Below, in pieces: positions 41,421 to 50,519 of a DNA stretch of 64,000 nt. The notes beneath the pieces are model-generated. The model was not told where the DNA came from. It saw only the letters and a program-made list of their open reading frames with translations, and made no database searches. Origin of the DNA: a bacterium (GTDB taxonomy: Bacteria > Vulcanimicrobiota > Vulcanimicrobiia > Vulcanimicrobiales > Vulcanimicrobiaceae); assembly GCA_021832345.1 (NCBI GenBank), contig JAKBKY010000007.1:1-64000 (forward strand), in the 5' to 3' direction. The position numbers were made by a program, and so were the translations under genes. How positions within the stretch are numbered: position 1 is the first letter of the stretch; each line of letters opens with the position of its first letter.

Positions 41421-43832
41421 ATGAAGAAAGAGGCGCACGTGAATCATCCGCTTCCGAATGGCTATCACGAGTTCTTCCGTACCGCTACGGGCTTCGACCC
41501 GTATCCGTACCAACAGCGCGTTTCAGAGCGCGCTCCGGATTTTCTCAGCATTGAAACTGGCCTCGGGAAGACCGAAGCACTCGTCCTGGGTTGGGACTGG
41601 CGCCGGCGACACGATGCCTCTACTCCCCGTCGCCTGATCTATACGCTGCCGATGCGCTCGCTGGTTGAGCAGACGGTGTCTCGCCTCGAAACCTGCCGAG
41701 CGCGGCTCATCAGTGCGCGCATCGAGGACTTCCCACGGATCGATACCGTCATGGGCGGCGACATCGGAGAGTTCTGGTTTCGCGAGCCGGAGCTGCCGGC
41801 GATCGTGGTGGGAACGCAGGACATGTTGCTGTCGCGTGCGCTCAATCGTGGATACGGCATGAGCCGTTTTCAGTGGCCGATGACGTTTGGCGCGATTAGC
41901 AATGACGTGTACTGGGTTATAGACGAGGTGCAACTGCAAGGGATCGGCGCCGTGACCGCCGCGCAACTTCAGGCATTTCGCGATCGACTCGGCTGCTTCG
42001 GTGGCTCATCAACGACGTTTTCCTCAGCGACGCTCGACACTTCCTGGCTTGAAAGCGCGGAATACTCTACCCAGGGGCGACTGGCGGAACGCCTTACCGC
42101 AGAAGACCTCGCGATAGACCGTGTCGGTGCGATTGTAAACGCGCAGAAGACTCTTGAGCGCCTGTCGACAGAGGGAGAAGAGGCCATCGCTCAGGCGGTT
42201 CTACAAAACCATCGTCGCGGAACGCTTACTCTTGCCGTATTGAACACCGTCCGGGATGCGAAAGGCCTCTATCGCAGGGTCGCGCGCTCGGCGGGGGACG
42301 TCCCTTGCAGTCTCCTTCATTCGCAGTTTCGTCCCGAAGATCGCAGCGCGCACACCGCGGCACTGACGGCCGCGATCGATCCTGCGGGGCCAGGGCGTAT
42401 CGTCATCGCAACGCAAGTGGTCGAGGCGGGGATCGACGTGAGCGCCACGACGCTTTTTACCGAGCCGGCTCCGTGGTCGTCCCTCGTCCAGCGCTTTGGG
42501 CGTTGCAATCGCCGCGGTAGAGACGACGACGCACGCATCATGTGGATCGATCGAGGCGAGGTCGACAAACGCAACGCCGTCCCCTACGAGGTTGACGAGG
42601 TAGCGAACGGCCGAGCTGCATTGCTGAATATGACGGGGCAGAATGCTGCGCCGGCCTGTTTGCCGGAACGGCCCATTAGGCGGGGTAAGGGCATGGTACT
42701 CCGTCGGCCGGAGTTGCTTGACCTGTTCGACACATCGCCGGATCTGTCAGGTCACGATGTGGATGTGTCACCGTTCATCCGCGAAGCAGACGAGTTTAAT
42801 GTTTGGGTGTTCTGGCGCGAAGAACCGCCGAATGCAAAGGAGCCGCCCCGTCGAGAAGAGCTCTGTCCGGCTCCTATCGGGGCGTTGCGCGACGTCGTGA
42901 AGGAACTTCGCGTTGCCGGTCACGGTGCGGACATCCGCATCGCGAATCAGTTCGGCCGATCATCGAATGGCGAGGCCGGTAAAGGAACCGAGGAGTGGGC
43001 GCCTCTACACGAGGAGCTGCTACGGCCTGGTCTGCAGGTATGGATGCGGTGTGACGCCGGCTACTACGACCCCGATCTTGGCTTCGAGCGGGCTGCCCGC
43101 CGCGTTGAGCCGATAGCCTCCAGCGCGCCAAGCCAACCGTTTCAAGAAGGCTGCGACACGATTGACGGCGATGCGGGCAGCGAAATTGGGATCGGGGTCA
43201 CAATTACGCAGCACGCGAGGGATACGCTGGCCGAGGCAACGGTTCTTCTTGAACGGATTGCGCTCGACCATGGAACGGCACGAGCTGTAGAAAGCGCCGC
43301 CCTTTGGCACGACGTTGGCAAGGCGCACGACGTGTTCCAGCGGACGATGCGAGCGAACATGCCCGGATTCAAGGAAGGGCTATGGGCGAAGTCTCCCCGC
43401 GGGCGCGGGCGACACGAACGCAAAGGATTTCGGCACGAGCTGCCCGGTGCGCTCGCGTATCTACGGGCGCACCCCGAAGACGAAACGACGGACCTCGTCG
43501 CGTTTCTGATCGCGGCCCATCATGGCAAACTGCGTGCCTCCGCGCCATCTCTGCCATACGACACTATGGCGCAGAATATCCGCGTGCTTGGAAACGAAGA
43601 TGGTGACCACATCCCTTCCGTCGAGCTGCGGAACGGTGAGTTCTCCCCGGAGTTCGCCGTCTCACTGGACTCCTTTCGTGTCGCGAGCACCGATGGCTCT
43701 CCGACTTGGGTAGAGCGAGTCGCAGCCTTGCGTGACGACGTAAACTATGGACCATTCCGGCTTGCGTATCTTGAACTTTTCGTGCGCCTTGCGGATTGGC
43801 GCGCAAGTGAGCGGGCAGGGGGGAAAGCGTGA
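41421..43832 (+). CDS. cas3: Type I-G Cas3 helicase-nuclease (C-terminal HD)
   Basis: The 803-residue protein has a superfamily 2 helicase first: Walker A ETGLGKTE at 45-52, DEVQ near 168, VVEAGIDVSA, and motif VI VQRFGRCNRRGR near 356. The HD nuclease domain is at the C-terminus: ALWHDVGKAHDVFQ near 628 and AAHHGK near 700. Helicase-then-HD order is characteristic of the I-G (I-U) subtype, opposite to most Cas3. It unwinds and degrades DNA selected by Cascade. It lies 30 nt behind the membrane CARF gene and overlaps csx17. Confidence 0.93.
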   Translation: MKKEAHVNHPLPNGYHEFFRTATGFDPYPYQQRVSERAPDFLSIETGLGKTEALVLGWDWRRRHDASTPRRLIYTLPMRSLVEQTVSRLETCRARLISARIEDFPRIDTVMGGDIGEFWFREPELPAIVVGTQDMLLSRALNRGYGMSRFQWPMTFGAISNDVYWVIDEVQLQGIGAVTAAQLQAFRDRLGCFGGSSTTFSSATLDTSWLESAEYSTQGRLAERLTAEDLAIDRVGAIVNAQKTLERLSTEGEEAIAQAVLQNHRRGTLTLAVLNTVRDAKGLYRRVARSAGDVPCSLLHSQFRPEDRSAHTAALTAAIDPAGPGRIVIATQVVEAGIDVSATTLFTEPAPWSSLVQRFGRCNRRGRDDDARIMWIDRGEVDKRNAVPYEVDEVANGRAALLNMTGQNAAPACLPERPIRRGKGMVLRRPELLDLFDTSPDLSGHDVDVSPFIREADEFNVWVFWREEPPNAKEPPRREELCPAPIGALRDVVKELRVAGHGADIRIANQFGRSSNGEAGKGTEEWAPLHEELLRPGLQVWMRCDAGYYDPDLGFERAARRVEPIASSAPSQPFQEGCDTIDGDAGSEIGIGVTITQHARDTLAEATVLLERIALDHGTARAVESAALWHDVGKAHDVFQRTMRANMPGFKEGLWAKSPRGRGRHERKGFRHELPGALAYLRAHPEDETTDLVAFLIAAHHGKLRASAPSLPYDTMAQNIRVLGNEDGDHIPSVELRNGEFSPEFAVSLDSFRVASTDGSPTWVERVAALRDDVNYGPFRLAYLELFVRLADWRASERAGGKA

Positions 43833-46030
43833 TGAACGATTTCAAGCTTGCAGGCTGCCGCAACGAGACGCTTCTAGGCTACTTAAAGGCGCTGGGCATT
43901 TTCAGGATCGTTGCGCTTCAGGCCGATCCTGATGCCCGCGCGTCGTGGGACGGGGCGACCTTCGTGCTCCATACGCGGTTAGAACGCGAAGCGCTTGCCA
44001 CATTTTTTCTTACGGCCTACTGCCCGACCCCGATCGCGAATCCATGGAACAACGGCGCCGGATTCGACCTTGAGGAGGGAGAGGGAACGAAGCGCGACCG
44101 CGCGGTAGTTGTCATTGAGCAGGTGCGGTCGACGAAGTCTTTCCGCTGGAACGCATATCGCCGTGTGCTTGATTTCATATTCAAGGAGTACGTTGCGAGC
44201 GGTCTGCGTCAGAAGATGATCACAACGGGCCAGAAAGATGAGTTCATTCGTACGCTACGTGCGCAGCTTCCCGAAGAGGGGCTTGCCTGGATCGATGCTG
44301 TTGTTGGCATAACACAGGATGATGTGATATATCCGTATCTGTTCGGAAGCGGCGGCAATGATGGGCGTCTTGATTTCGCCGTTAACTTTGCTGAGCGGGC
44401 ACTAGACGTCGTAGGTGACATCCCTGCAATTGGTGCGGGCGAGCAGCTTTCAGCCAGCCTAGAGGAAGAGGCGTCGGTTGCCCTAACGCCCGGGGTAGCG
44501 ATCGGGCAGTTTAGTGCGCGTCACGCGGGGGGCGTGAACGGCTCAAGCGGATTCGACGCAGGTTCGTTAGTGAATCCCTGGGACTACGTCTTCATGATAG
44601 AGGGAAGTCTCTGCTTCAGGAGCGCTGCTGCCAGGCAGCTTGAATCGCGCGTGGAAGGCGCGGCTCGGCGCGCTCGGAGCGTCTTCCCTTTCGCTGTCCG
44701 CGGCATTGCCGGCGGATATGGCAGCGCTAGTACACTCGAGGCCTCGCGTGGCGAAGTATGGCTCCCGGTGTGGGATGGCAAAATAGGTTACGCGGGGCTT
44801 ACCGATCTCTTCCGTCGGGGGCGCCTCGATCTCCCGAGCGACGGCAGGAGCTCCGTTGTACGATCGGCCGCGATCGCCAGCGAAGCGGCGGCGGCGGTGG
44901 TGACCATGGGCGCTGGTCTAGGGCTGCGCGAATTTCACCGCGTGGCCTTTGTTCAGCGCAACGGGCTGGCTTACACCGCGGCAACGAGCGGCGTCGTTCT
45001 GGTCGCCGGGCGAAGCGAGCCGATCGTTTCCTACGTTTCTCGTGCGATCGCTGATTGGGTCGAACGGATCCGCTGGCAGGGCATAGCAAAATCTGGAGAT
45101 ATTGCTGCGTGCCTTCGGGAGTTCGACGAAGCCCTGTTTGCCATCGCGGGTGGCCGAGAGGGTGGAGTGCCGGCAGATCAGCGCCTGCTCATTGCACTTG
45201 CTCAGCTTGACTTCGCGGTTGCGCGCAAAGGGCCGGATTACCCCTCTCCGTTGTGGTATTTAGATGCCCGGATTATTGAAGAGCTCCCTGACAAGGGTGT
45301 CGCGCATCGTCTAGCGGCAGGCTTGTCCTCGCTCGGCGGCAGTGAGCAGCCCATGCGGGTGCGCCTCGATCTAGAGCATGTCGCGTATGACGACGGGAAG
45401 AGGCATCTGGTTTATGATCGTTCCCGTCAACCATTGCTCTCGCCGCATATCGAAGACACGCTCTCTGCTATCTGCGCGCGACGCGCCCGTCTTGTAAGAG
45501 AGAACGGTGCAGACGCGTGGCTGCGCGGAACTCGATGCGTCGCAACGGCCGACATCGCGGAGATGCTTGCTTCAAATCAACAAAGCGCTCTCCGCAAGGA
45601 CCTTGCGCAACTGTTGGTGGCCTACTCGATTATCGATGCGCCCCGTGGGTCACGAACCATGGCCGACGCGACGAACGACATGCGGCTCCCAGCGGCCTAC
45701 GCGCTCATGAAGGTCGTCGTCGACCACCCCGCCATTCGGGATCCGCGAATTGTGGCGTATCTGCGCGCACGCGACCATCGGCGAGCAATCGAACTGGCGA
45801 CGCAGCGCGCGAGAATGATCGTAGGTCTCCCCGCGCGCCTTCGAAACATCCGCGGGACCCATATCGAGGATCCACGCTGGTATGCCTCGGCCCTCCTGCT
45901 GCCGATCGAGCGAATCGCATCCTCGTACGGACCGCTCTTGGCGGCCGCGCTGGTAAGGGCGCCAGAATCCCACGAAACCGCGCATTACCTCCACACCGCC
46001 TTCCCTGATCTAGCAACCAATAAGGAGTAA
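43829..46030 (+). CDS. csx17: Type I-G large subunit Csx17 (Cas8u2)
   Basis: The 733-residue protein opens with LAGCRNETLLGYLKALGIFRIV, then YCPTPIANPWNNGAGF, the Csx17 signature. It is the large subunit of the I-G complex and should take part in PAM recognition and R-loop formation. The tail FPDLATNKE is hydrophilic. GTG 43829 or the next codon ATG 43832 can be the start; both overlap or touch the cas3 stop. Confidence 0.9.
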   Translation: MMNDFKLAGCRNETLLGYLKALGIFRIVALQADPDARASWDGATFVLHTRLEREALATFFLTAYCPTPIANPWNNGAGFDLEEGEGTKRDRAVVVIEQVRSTKSFRWNAYRRVLDFIFKEYVASGLRQKMITTGQKDEFIRTLRAQLPEEGLAWIDAVVGITQDDVIYPYLFGSGGNDGRLDFAVNFAERALDVVGDIPAIGAGEQLSASLEEEASVALTPGVAIGQFSARHAGGVNGSSGFDAGSLVNPWDYVFMIEGSLCFRSAAARQLESRVEGAARRARSVFPFAVRGIAGGYGSASTLEASRGEVWLPVWDGKIGYAGLTDLFRRGRLDLPSDGRSSVVRSAAIASEAAAAVVTMGAGLGLREFHRVAFVQRNGLAYTAATSGVVLVAGRSEPIVSYVSRAIADWVERIRWQGIAKSGDIAACLREFDEALFAIAGGREGGVPADQRLLIALAQLDFAVARKGPDYPSPLWYLDARIIEELPDKGVAHRLAAGLSSLGGSEQPMRVRLDLEHVAYDDGKRHLVYDRSRQPLLSPHIEDTLSAICARRARLVRENGADAWLRGTRCVATADIAEMLASNQQSALRKDLAQLLVAYSIIDAPRGSRTMADATNDMRLPAAYALMKVVVDHPAIRDPRIVAYLRARDHRRAIELATQRARMIVGLPARLRNIRGTHIEDPRWYASALLLPIERIASSYGPLLAAALVRAPESHETAHYLHTAFPDLATNKE

Positions 46031-46036
46031 CTGACG

Positions 46037-47020
46037 ATGTCTGATTCCCTTGCGTCGGCAATGGTCGGCGCCCGTGTCCTCATCGAGGCCGACTTGCAGC
46101 CGGTGCAAGGCAGTCGCTTCCAGCCAACCGGCTTCCCCAGTCTCGGTGCGGCCGAGTTTAGCCGTCCTGACGGCACCCCCATGTTGCTCGTGGAGTCCGC
46201 ACAATCGATGGCCAATCGCTTAGAGGCTACGGCTTGGGATGACGTGCGAGACGATCTCGTCGTTGCTCTCGATGGGCTGCCGTACGTTTCGACGAGCATT
46301 GACGGTCGATCTACGGACAGCATCCGCGAAGCGCATCGCTTGAACTCACCGTACCTCATAGAGGGTATCAAGGCCGGCCTCCAGGAACGCGCAGGCATCG
46401 CCGGGAAAAAAACCAAAGGGAAAAGCGCGGAAGATGGCGAGGCGGACGAAAGCTCCGGCGTTGACCTGCGGCGTTTGGCTCAAGCTGTATTTCACTATGA
46501 TCCAAACGCGCTTATGCATGGCATATTCCTAGAAAAAATCGTTGGGACCGCGCGGCTTACACGCATCCTCTCGGCGTTCATTGAAGCTGTAGACGTACGA
46601 CCGGTCGAGAGCGGCGGCGTGAAGAACGATCGGATCGACCCGAAAGGCAAGGGCCGAGGCGGAGCAGCGAAGGGATTCGGGAACGTTCCTTTTGCACGTA
46701 CCGAATACACCGCTGGGAAGATTATCGCGTACTTCTCCATAGACGTTGCCTTGCTAAAATCCTATGGGTTGGGGTCAGAAGGGGAGCGCCTGATCGTTAG
46801 TCTTGCGCTGTGGAAGATCCGTCGTTTCCTTGAAACTGGCGGTCGCTTACGTACAGCGTGTGACTTTGAGGTTCATTCCGTTCGTGTAACGCGCCCGGAA
46901 GGATGGGAACTACCGTCGGCCGCCGATCTTGAACGTACCATCAAGGAGTGTATCGTGAGCTGCCGCGCGGCCGGTCTCTTCGCCGATCCTCCCAAAACGG
47001 TCGTTCAGCTCGCAAAATGA
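46037..47020 (+). CDS. csb1: Type I-G backbone protein Cas7 (Csb1 family)
   Basis: The 327-residue protein has the Csb1 pattern: LIEADLQPVQGSRFQPTGFP, PMLLVESAQSMANRLE, SIREAHRLNSPYL, and HGIFLEKIVGTARLTRILSAFIEA. Csb1 coats the crRNA spacer as backbone. A Lys-rich loop (KKTKGK) lies near residue 120. It starts 6 nt after csx17 and overlaps csb2 by 4 nt. Confidence 0.92.
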   Translation: MSDSLASAMVGARVLIEADLQPVQGSRFQPTGFPSLGAAEFSRPDGTPMLLVESAQSMANRLEATAWDDVRDDLVVALDGLPYVSTSIDGRSTDSIREAHRLNSPYLIEGIKAGLQERAGIAGKKTKGKSAEDGEADESSGVDLRRLAQAVFHYDPNALMHGIFLEKIVGTARLTRILSAFIEAVDVRPVESGGVKNDRIDPKGKGRGGAAKGFGNVPFARTEYTAGKIIAYFSIDVALLKSYGLGSEGERLIVSLALWKIRRFLETGGRLRTACDFEVHSVRVTRPEGWELPSAADLERTIKECIVSCRAAGLFADPPKTVVQLAK

Positions 47021-48480
47021 TCGCGCTTCGCATCGAGTTCCTTGCGGGGCAGTTCCACGCGAATCCGTGGGATCGTGGGACGAATGAAGGCGAGGTGGAA
47101 TGGCCGCCGTCGCCGTGGCGCATGTTGCGTGCCGTTACCGCGGGCTGGCATCGCAACGGTTCAGCGGATCGCGATGCGCTCCTGAGCGTCCTCGACGCCT
47201 TAGCGGAGTCACCCTCGTACTACCTTCCGCGCGCCACCGCCGGCCATTCGCGGCACTATGTTCCGCTCGGTGGCCTGAAGGGCGGCAAGCCGGAGAAGAC
47301 GCTTATGCTTGACTCCTTCCTGGCACTGGAGCACGGGAGAGAACCGCATGCGCGCGCGTATGCGGTGTGGCCGCATGTGACGCTCTCCTCAGATGAACGT
47401 GCGCTCCTGGAGCGAGTGTGCGCCGCGATCGGCTACCTCGGCCGCGCTGAATCCTGGTGCAGCATGACGGTCGTCGATGCGCCCGAGCAGCGAGAAGGCC
47501 TTACCCTCGTCGATCTAGCCTCGCGCAACGCGGGCACCGGCCCTCTAGTGCGCAGGCTGGCCGCTGGTCCCGATCTACGTGGCGCCGGACTCCTTCGCTC
47601 CCTCTCCGAAACGACGGGTGAGATGCGGCGCGCTCGGCGCCTTATTCCTCGCGGTACAGCATGGGTGGAGTACCGTCTGCCCGACGATTACCTTATGGTC
47701 CGCGAGCAGTATGAAGCGCGCGAGCGCGAGCAGCCGGCATTCGGCCCCGTGATCCTGCGCTTCACCGTCGAGGGCACCGTATCCAGCGTTTTGCCGCCGG
47801 TGACGCAAGCGGTGAGTATCGCCGAGGTGATGCGCCGCGCGGCGATGTCGCGCTACAGCGATAAGAATGGAGGCACAGTGTCGACGCGGCTGGCCGGCAA
47901 GAGCAGCGAAGGCAGCGCGAAGCGCGAAGGGCACGACCATCCATTCTATCTACCGGCGGACTCGCATGGAAGCGGACGAGTCGACCGCATCGATGTTTGG
48001 CTTCCGGAAGGTTGCACGTACGACGAATATCGCGCCCTCACGTCGATCCCTAAACTCTACGATCGCTTTTCTTTCGATGGCGAGTTGGCCCTGACGTTTC
48101 TCGGCAGCGTGGAGCCGCCGCGTGCGCGTGTGTGGACGACCGCGACGCCGGTAGTGCTGGATCGCTTCCCAAAAGTGCGCGGCTCGAACGGAAGTCGACG
48201 CGTGGTCGACGCGCCGGACGAGCAGCTTCGTGCGATGGTGGCGCGCCGCCTCGATGAACCGTGCGAAGTCGAACTGTGGGCGCAGGGCGAAACCGTGCCG
48301 CACCGTGGCGGGCACGGCATGCGGCTCGACGCGTTTCGCCGAGCGCGCCGAGGCGAGTTGCCGACCCATCCGGTCGTCGGTGCAACCCTGCGCTTTGAGC
48401 GCGAGGTGCAAGGCCCGATCGTCCTCGGCAGTCTCGCGCACTTTGGGTTAGGTCGGTTCGATCCGAGTGAACCGTGCTGA
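47017..48480 (+). CDS. csb2: Type I-G Cas5-Cas6 fusion (Csb2)
   Basis: The 487-residue protein starts LRIEFLAGQFHANPWDRGTNEGEVEWPPSPWRMLRA in short overlapping motifs, the Csb2/GSU0054 signature. An N-terminal Cas5-like part (about 1-230) is joined to a Cas6-like part that ends with a glycine-rich GSLAHFGLGRF. It should process the pre-crRNA and hold the 5' handle. It is the only Cas6-like activity in the locus, so the III-B complex must rely on it or on a trans factor. ATG 47017 overlaps csb1 by 4 nt; the open frame upstream to 46948 is not the start. Confidence 0.9.
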   Translation: MIALRIEFLAGQFHANPWDRGTNEGEVEWPPSPWRMLRAVTAGWHRNGSADRDALLSVLDALAESPSYYLPRATAGHSRHYVPLGGLKGGKPEKTLMLDSFLALEHGREPHARAYAVWPHVTLSSDERALLERVCAAIGYLGRAESWCSMTVVDAPEQREGLTLVDLASRNAGTGPLVRRLAAGPDLRGAGLLRSLSETTGEMRRARRLIPRGTAWVEYRLPDDYLMVREQYEAREREQPAFGPVILRFTVEGTVSSVLPPVTQAVSIAEVMRRAAMSRYSDKNGGTVSTRLAGKSSEGSAKREGHDHPFYLPADSHGSGRVDRIDVWLPEGCTYDEYRALTSIPKLYDRFSFDGELALTFLGSVEPPRARVWTTATPVVLDRFPKVRGSNGSRRVVDAPDEQLRAMVARRLDEPCEVELWAQGETVPHRGGHGMRLDAFRRARRGELPTHPVVGATLRFEREVQGPIVLGSLAHFGLGRFDPSEPC

Positions 48481-48510
48481 GGCGTTCGCTTGGCGCAATC
48501 ACCCGTACAC

Positions 48511-48712
48511 AACGCGATTTGGAGATTTCATTTATGTCCTGCACGTCTTCCAAAAAAAGCCAAGACCGGCACCGAAACGCCGAAGCGCGAGCTCGACCTC
48601 GTCCGGCAGCGCCTCAAGGCAATCAAGCTCGGCTCGCAAGCGGGCGAGGAGCGATGACGAAGGCTTTGTGTTTGGCAGCGACAACTCTACGGTTAAGCAG
48701 CTAAGAATGTGA
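48511..48712 (+). pseudogene. Decayed RelE/Gp49-like toxin and antitoxin 5' end
   Basis: This stretch is a degraded copy of 50014-50200. It keeps the toxin core TRFGDFIYVLHVFQKK, then loses frame: a run of seven A after CTTCC replaces AGAAAAAA in the intact copy, one base shorter. The first two thirds of the toxin are missing. The start of the antitoxin (FVFGSDN) is recognisable before the sequence diverges. It follows the csb2 stop in the same way as the intact toxin follows the csb2 remnant. Confidence 0.8.
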
Positions 48713-48827
48713 CGCGCACGCAGCGCCGGTTGCTGCCGATGGATGCGACGGCACACGATCGGGCAGCCGGCTACGGCGGCTGTGCCGAATCAATTACTGT
48801 TACCTATACACATGGAGAATATATGAA

Positions 48828-49142
48828 ATGCCGCACACTCCAAATCGTGTGAACATTGAAATTCCTAAGGATCGGATCGCCATGTTCTGTCGGCGGCATC
48901 ACGTGCGCAAACTCGCATTGTTTGGGTCAGTTCTGCGTGAGGATTTCGGGCCCGACAGCGATATTGATGTTCTCGTGGAGTTTGAGTCCGGATTCTCCCC
49001 CGGCTTGGAGTTCTTCGAGATGGAGATCGAGCTTTCAGAGGTACTGGGCCGAAAGGTAGACTTGAATACGCCGGCGTTCCTAAGCAAGTATTTCCGCGGC
49101 AGAGTGCTTGCGGAGGCGGAGGTCGCGTATGTCTCGTCATGA
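48828..49142 (+). CDS. mntA: MNT-type nucleotidyltransferase antitoxin
   Basis: The 104-residue minimal nucleotidyltransferase has GSVLREDFGPDSDIDVLVEF near residues 33-52, matching the GSx10DxD active site of MntA. MntA inactivates its HEPN partner by transferring AMP units to a tyrosine. It overlaps the HEPN gene by 14 nt. An ATG at 48823 is out of frame; the 48828 start has GGAG about 11 nt upstream. Confidence 0.9.
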   Translation: MPHTPNRVNIEIPKDRIAMFCRRHHVRKLALFGSVLREDFGPDSDIDVLVEFESGFSPGLEFFEMEIELSEVLGRKVDLNTPAFLSKYFRGRVLAEAEVAYVSS

Positions 49143-49470
49143 GAGTCTGGTAAGGCTCCGGCACATGCTCGATCACGCTCGCGAGGCGGTCGCGATCCTT
49201 GATGGTAAGAGCCGCGAGGATCTCGACCGCGACCGTCAGCTAAATCTTGCTCTTGTCCGTCTGCTCGAGATCGTGGGTGAAGCCGCAAACAAAATGCCGG
49301 CAGAGGAACGCCTTCGATATGCCGACGTTCCATGGAGCGCGATCGTTGGTCTGCGAAACAGGCTGATACACGGGTACGATTCGGTCGACTTCGACATCCT
49401 GTGGGAAGTTGCACGCCACGACTTGCCGCCGCTAATCGAAACACTCGCGAAGATTCTTCCTGGAACGTGA
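49129..49470 (+). CDS. hepT: HEPN-domain toxin (HepT, DUF86 family)
   Basis: The 113-residue helical protein has RNRLIHGY near residues 78-85. This is the Rx4HxY motif of HepT: Arg and His form the RNase site and Tyr is the residue modified by MntA. RLLEIVGEAANKMP and WSAIVGLRNRLIHGYD are typical. ATG 49129 overlaps the mntA stop. Upstream in-frame codons to 49108 are unlikely to be used. The pair sits between the two csb2-like segments. Confidence 0.9.
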   Translation: MSRHESLVRLRHMLDHAREAVAILDGKSREDLDRDRQLNLALVRLLEIVGEAANKMPAEERLRYADVPWSAIVGLRNRLIHGYDSVDFDILWEVARHDLPPLIETLAKILPGT

Positions 49471-49476
49471 CAACAT

Positions 49477-49767
49477 ATGATCCCCCTTCGTCTCGAGTTC
49501 CTTGCGGGGCAGTTCCACGCGAATCCGTGGGACCGTGGAACGAATGAAGGCGAGATGGAGTGGCCCCCGTCACCGGGCGCATGCTGCGCGCCGTTACCGC
49601 CGGCTGGCACAGAGCCGGTGGAACCGCCGAGCGCGCCGAGGCGAGTTGCCGACCCATCCGGTCGTCGGCGCGACCCTGCGCTTCGAGCGCGAAGTTCAAG
49701 GCCCGATCGTCCTCGGCAGTCTCGCGCATTTCGGCCTCGGTCGGTTCGATCCGAGTGAACCGTGCTG
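49477..49767 (+). pseudogene. csb2 remnant with internal deletion and frameshift
   Basis: The first ~130 bases match csb2 codons 1-45 (LEFLAGQFHANPWDRGTNEGE) and the last ~140 bases match the csb2 3' end (positions 48345-48480), up to and including TGCTGAGGCGTTCGCTTG. About 1.2 kb between them is missing. A further one-base loss (CCGGGCGC instead of CCGTGGCGC) breaks the frame. Many silent differences show the duplication is not recent. Confidence 0.9.
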
Positions 49768-49777
49768 AGGCGTTCGC

Positions 49778-49805
49778 TTGACGATATCCCCAATATGGGT
49801 ATACT
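49778..49805 (+). promoter_or_regulatory. Promoter-like element before the RelE-like toxin
   Basis: TTGACG (49778-49783) and TATACT (49800-49805) are 16 nt apart. The -10 touches the GTG at 49806, so the true start codon may lie slightly further downstream or the transcript may be leaderless. Confidence 0.5.
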
Positions 49806-50237
49806 GTGAACCTGCGGCGGATCGCGTGGGTGAGCGGCGCAGCGAAGGCGTTCAGCAAGCTTCCTGCAACGGTTCAGGGGGATATGCTCGACGCGCTCGC
49901 CCTGGCGCAACGCGGCGGCATGAGCGATTCGGCACGGCCGATGCAAGGCGATCTCCGAGAAGTCGTGGAGATTCGCATCAACCACAGGAGCGGAACGTAT
50001 CGCTCTATGTACACCACTCGATTTGGAGATTTCGTTTATGTCCTCCACGTCTTCCAGAAAAAAGCCAAGACCGGCACCGAAACGCCGAAACGTGAGCTCG
50101 ACCTCGTCAGACAGCGCCTCAAGGCAATCAAGTCCGGCTCGCAAGCGGGTGCGGAGCGACGACGAAGAGCTCGTGTTTGGCAGCGACAACGCATGGGCCG
50201 ATCTTGGCTATCCCGATGCGCAGGAACGCAAGGTTAA
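49806..50237 (+). CDS. RelE/HigB-superfamily toxin (Gp49-like)
   Basis: The 143-residue product resembles phage-derived Gp49-like RelE toxins. Motifs: RRIAWVSGAAKAFSKLPATV, LREVVEIRINHRSGTYRSMYTTRFGDF in pieces, YVLHVFQKKAKTGTETPKREL and LVRQRLKAI. Such toxins cut mRNA at the ribosome. The last ~30 residues extend past the usual end and overlap the antitoxin by 89 nt. The exact start is uncertain (see the promoter-like element). Confidence 0.82.
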   Translation: MNLRRIAWVSGAAKAFSKLPATVQGDMLDALALAQRGGMSDSARPMQGDLREVVEIRINHRSGTYRSMYTTRFGDFVYVLHVFQKKAKTGTETPKRELDLVRQRLKAIKSGSQAGAERRRRARVWQRQRMGRSWLSRCAGTQG

Positions 50238-50472
50238 GGCGGATCTCGCGTTCGAGATCCGGCGGCGAATCGAGTCCTTGGGCATCACCCAGGTTGACGC
50301 AGCGAAAACGCTAGGGCTCTCCCAACCCAAAGTCTCGCAGATCGTGAACCTACGCACGCAAGGGTTTTCGGTGGAACGGCTGGCCGCGCTGCTCACGCGT
50401 TTGGGCGCAACGGTAGAGCTAAAGATTACCTACCGCAACGGTGCCGGCAGCTTTCGCGTCAAGGCAGCGTAG
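50149..50472 (+). CDS. XRE-family antitoxin partner of the RelE-like toxin
   Basis: The 107-residue protein has FGSDNAWADLGYPDAQERKVKADLA in pieces, a helix-turn-helix (LGITQVDAAKTLGLSQPKVSQI) and GFSVERLAALLTRLGATVEL, the pattern of antitoxins paired with Gp49-like toxins. GTG 50149 gives the usual length; an earlier start at 50023 would add residues from the toxin frame. It lies just before cas4-cas1 and reads in the same direction. Confidence 0.85.
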   Translation: MRSDDEELVFGSDNAWADLGYPDAQERKVKADLAFEIRRRIESLGITQVDAAKTLGLSQPKVSQIVNLRTQGFSVERLAALLTRLGATVELKITYRNGAGSFRVKAA

Positions 50473-50519
50473 CGAAGAGGCCGAGTTCGTGCGCGTACGA
50501 CGAATGCGATCTCTATAAC

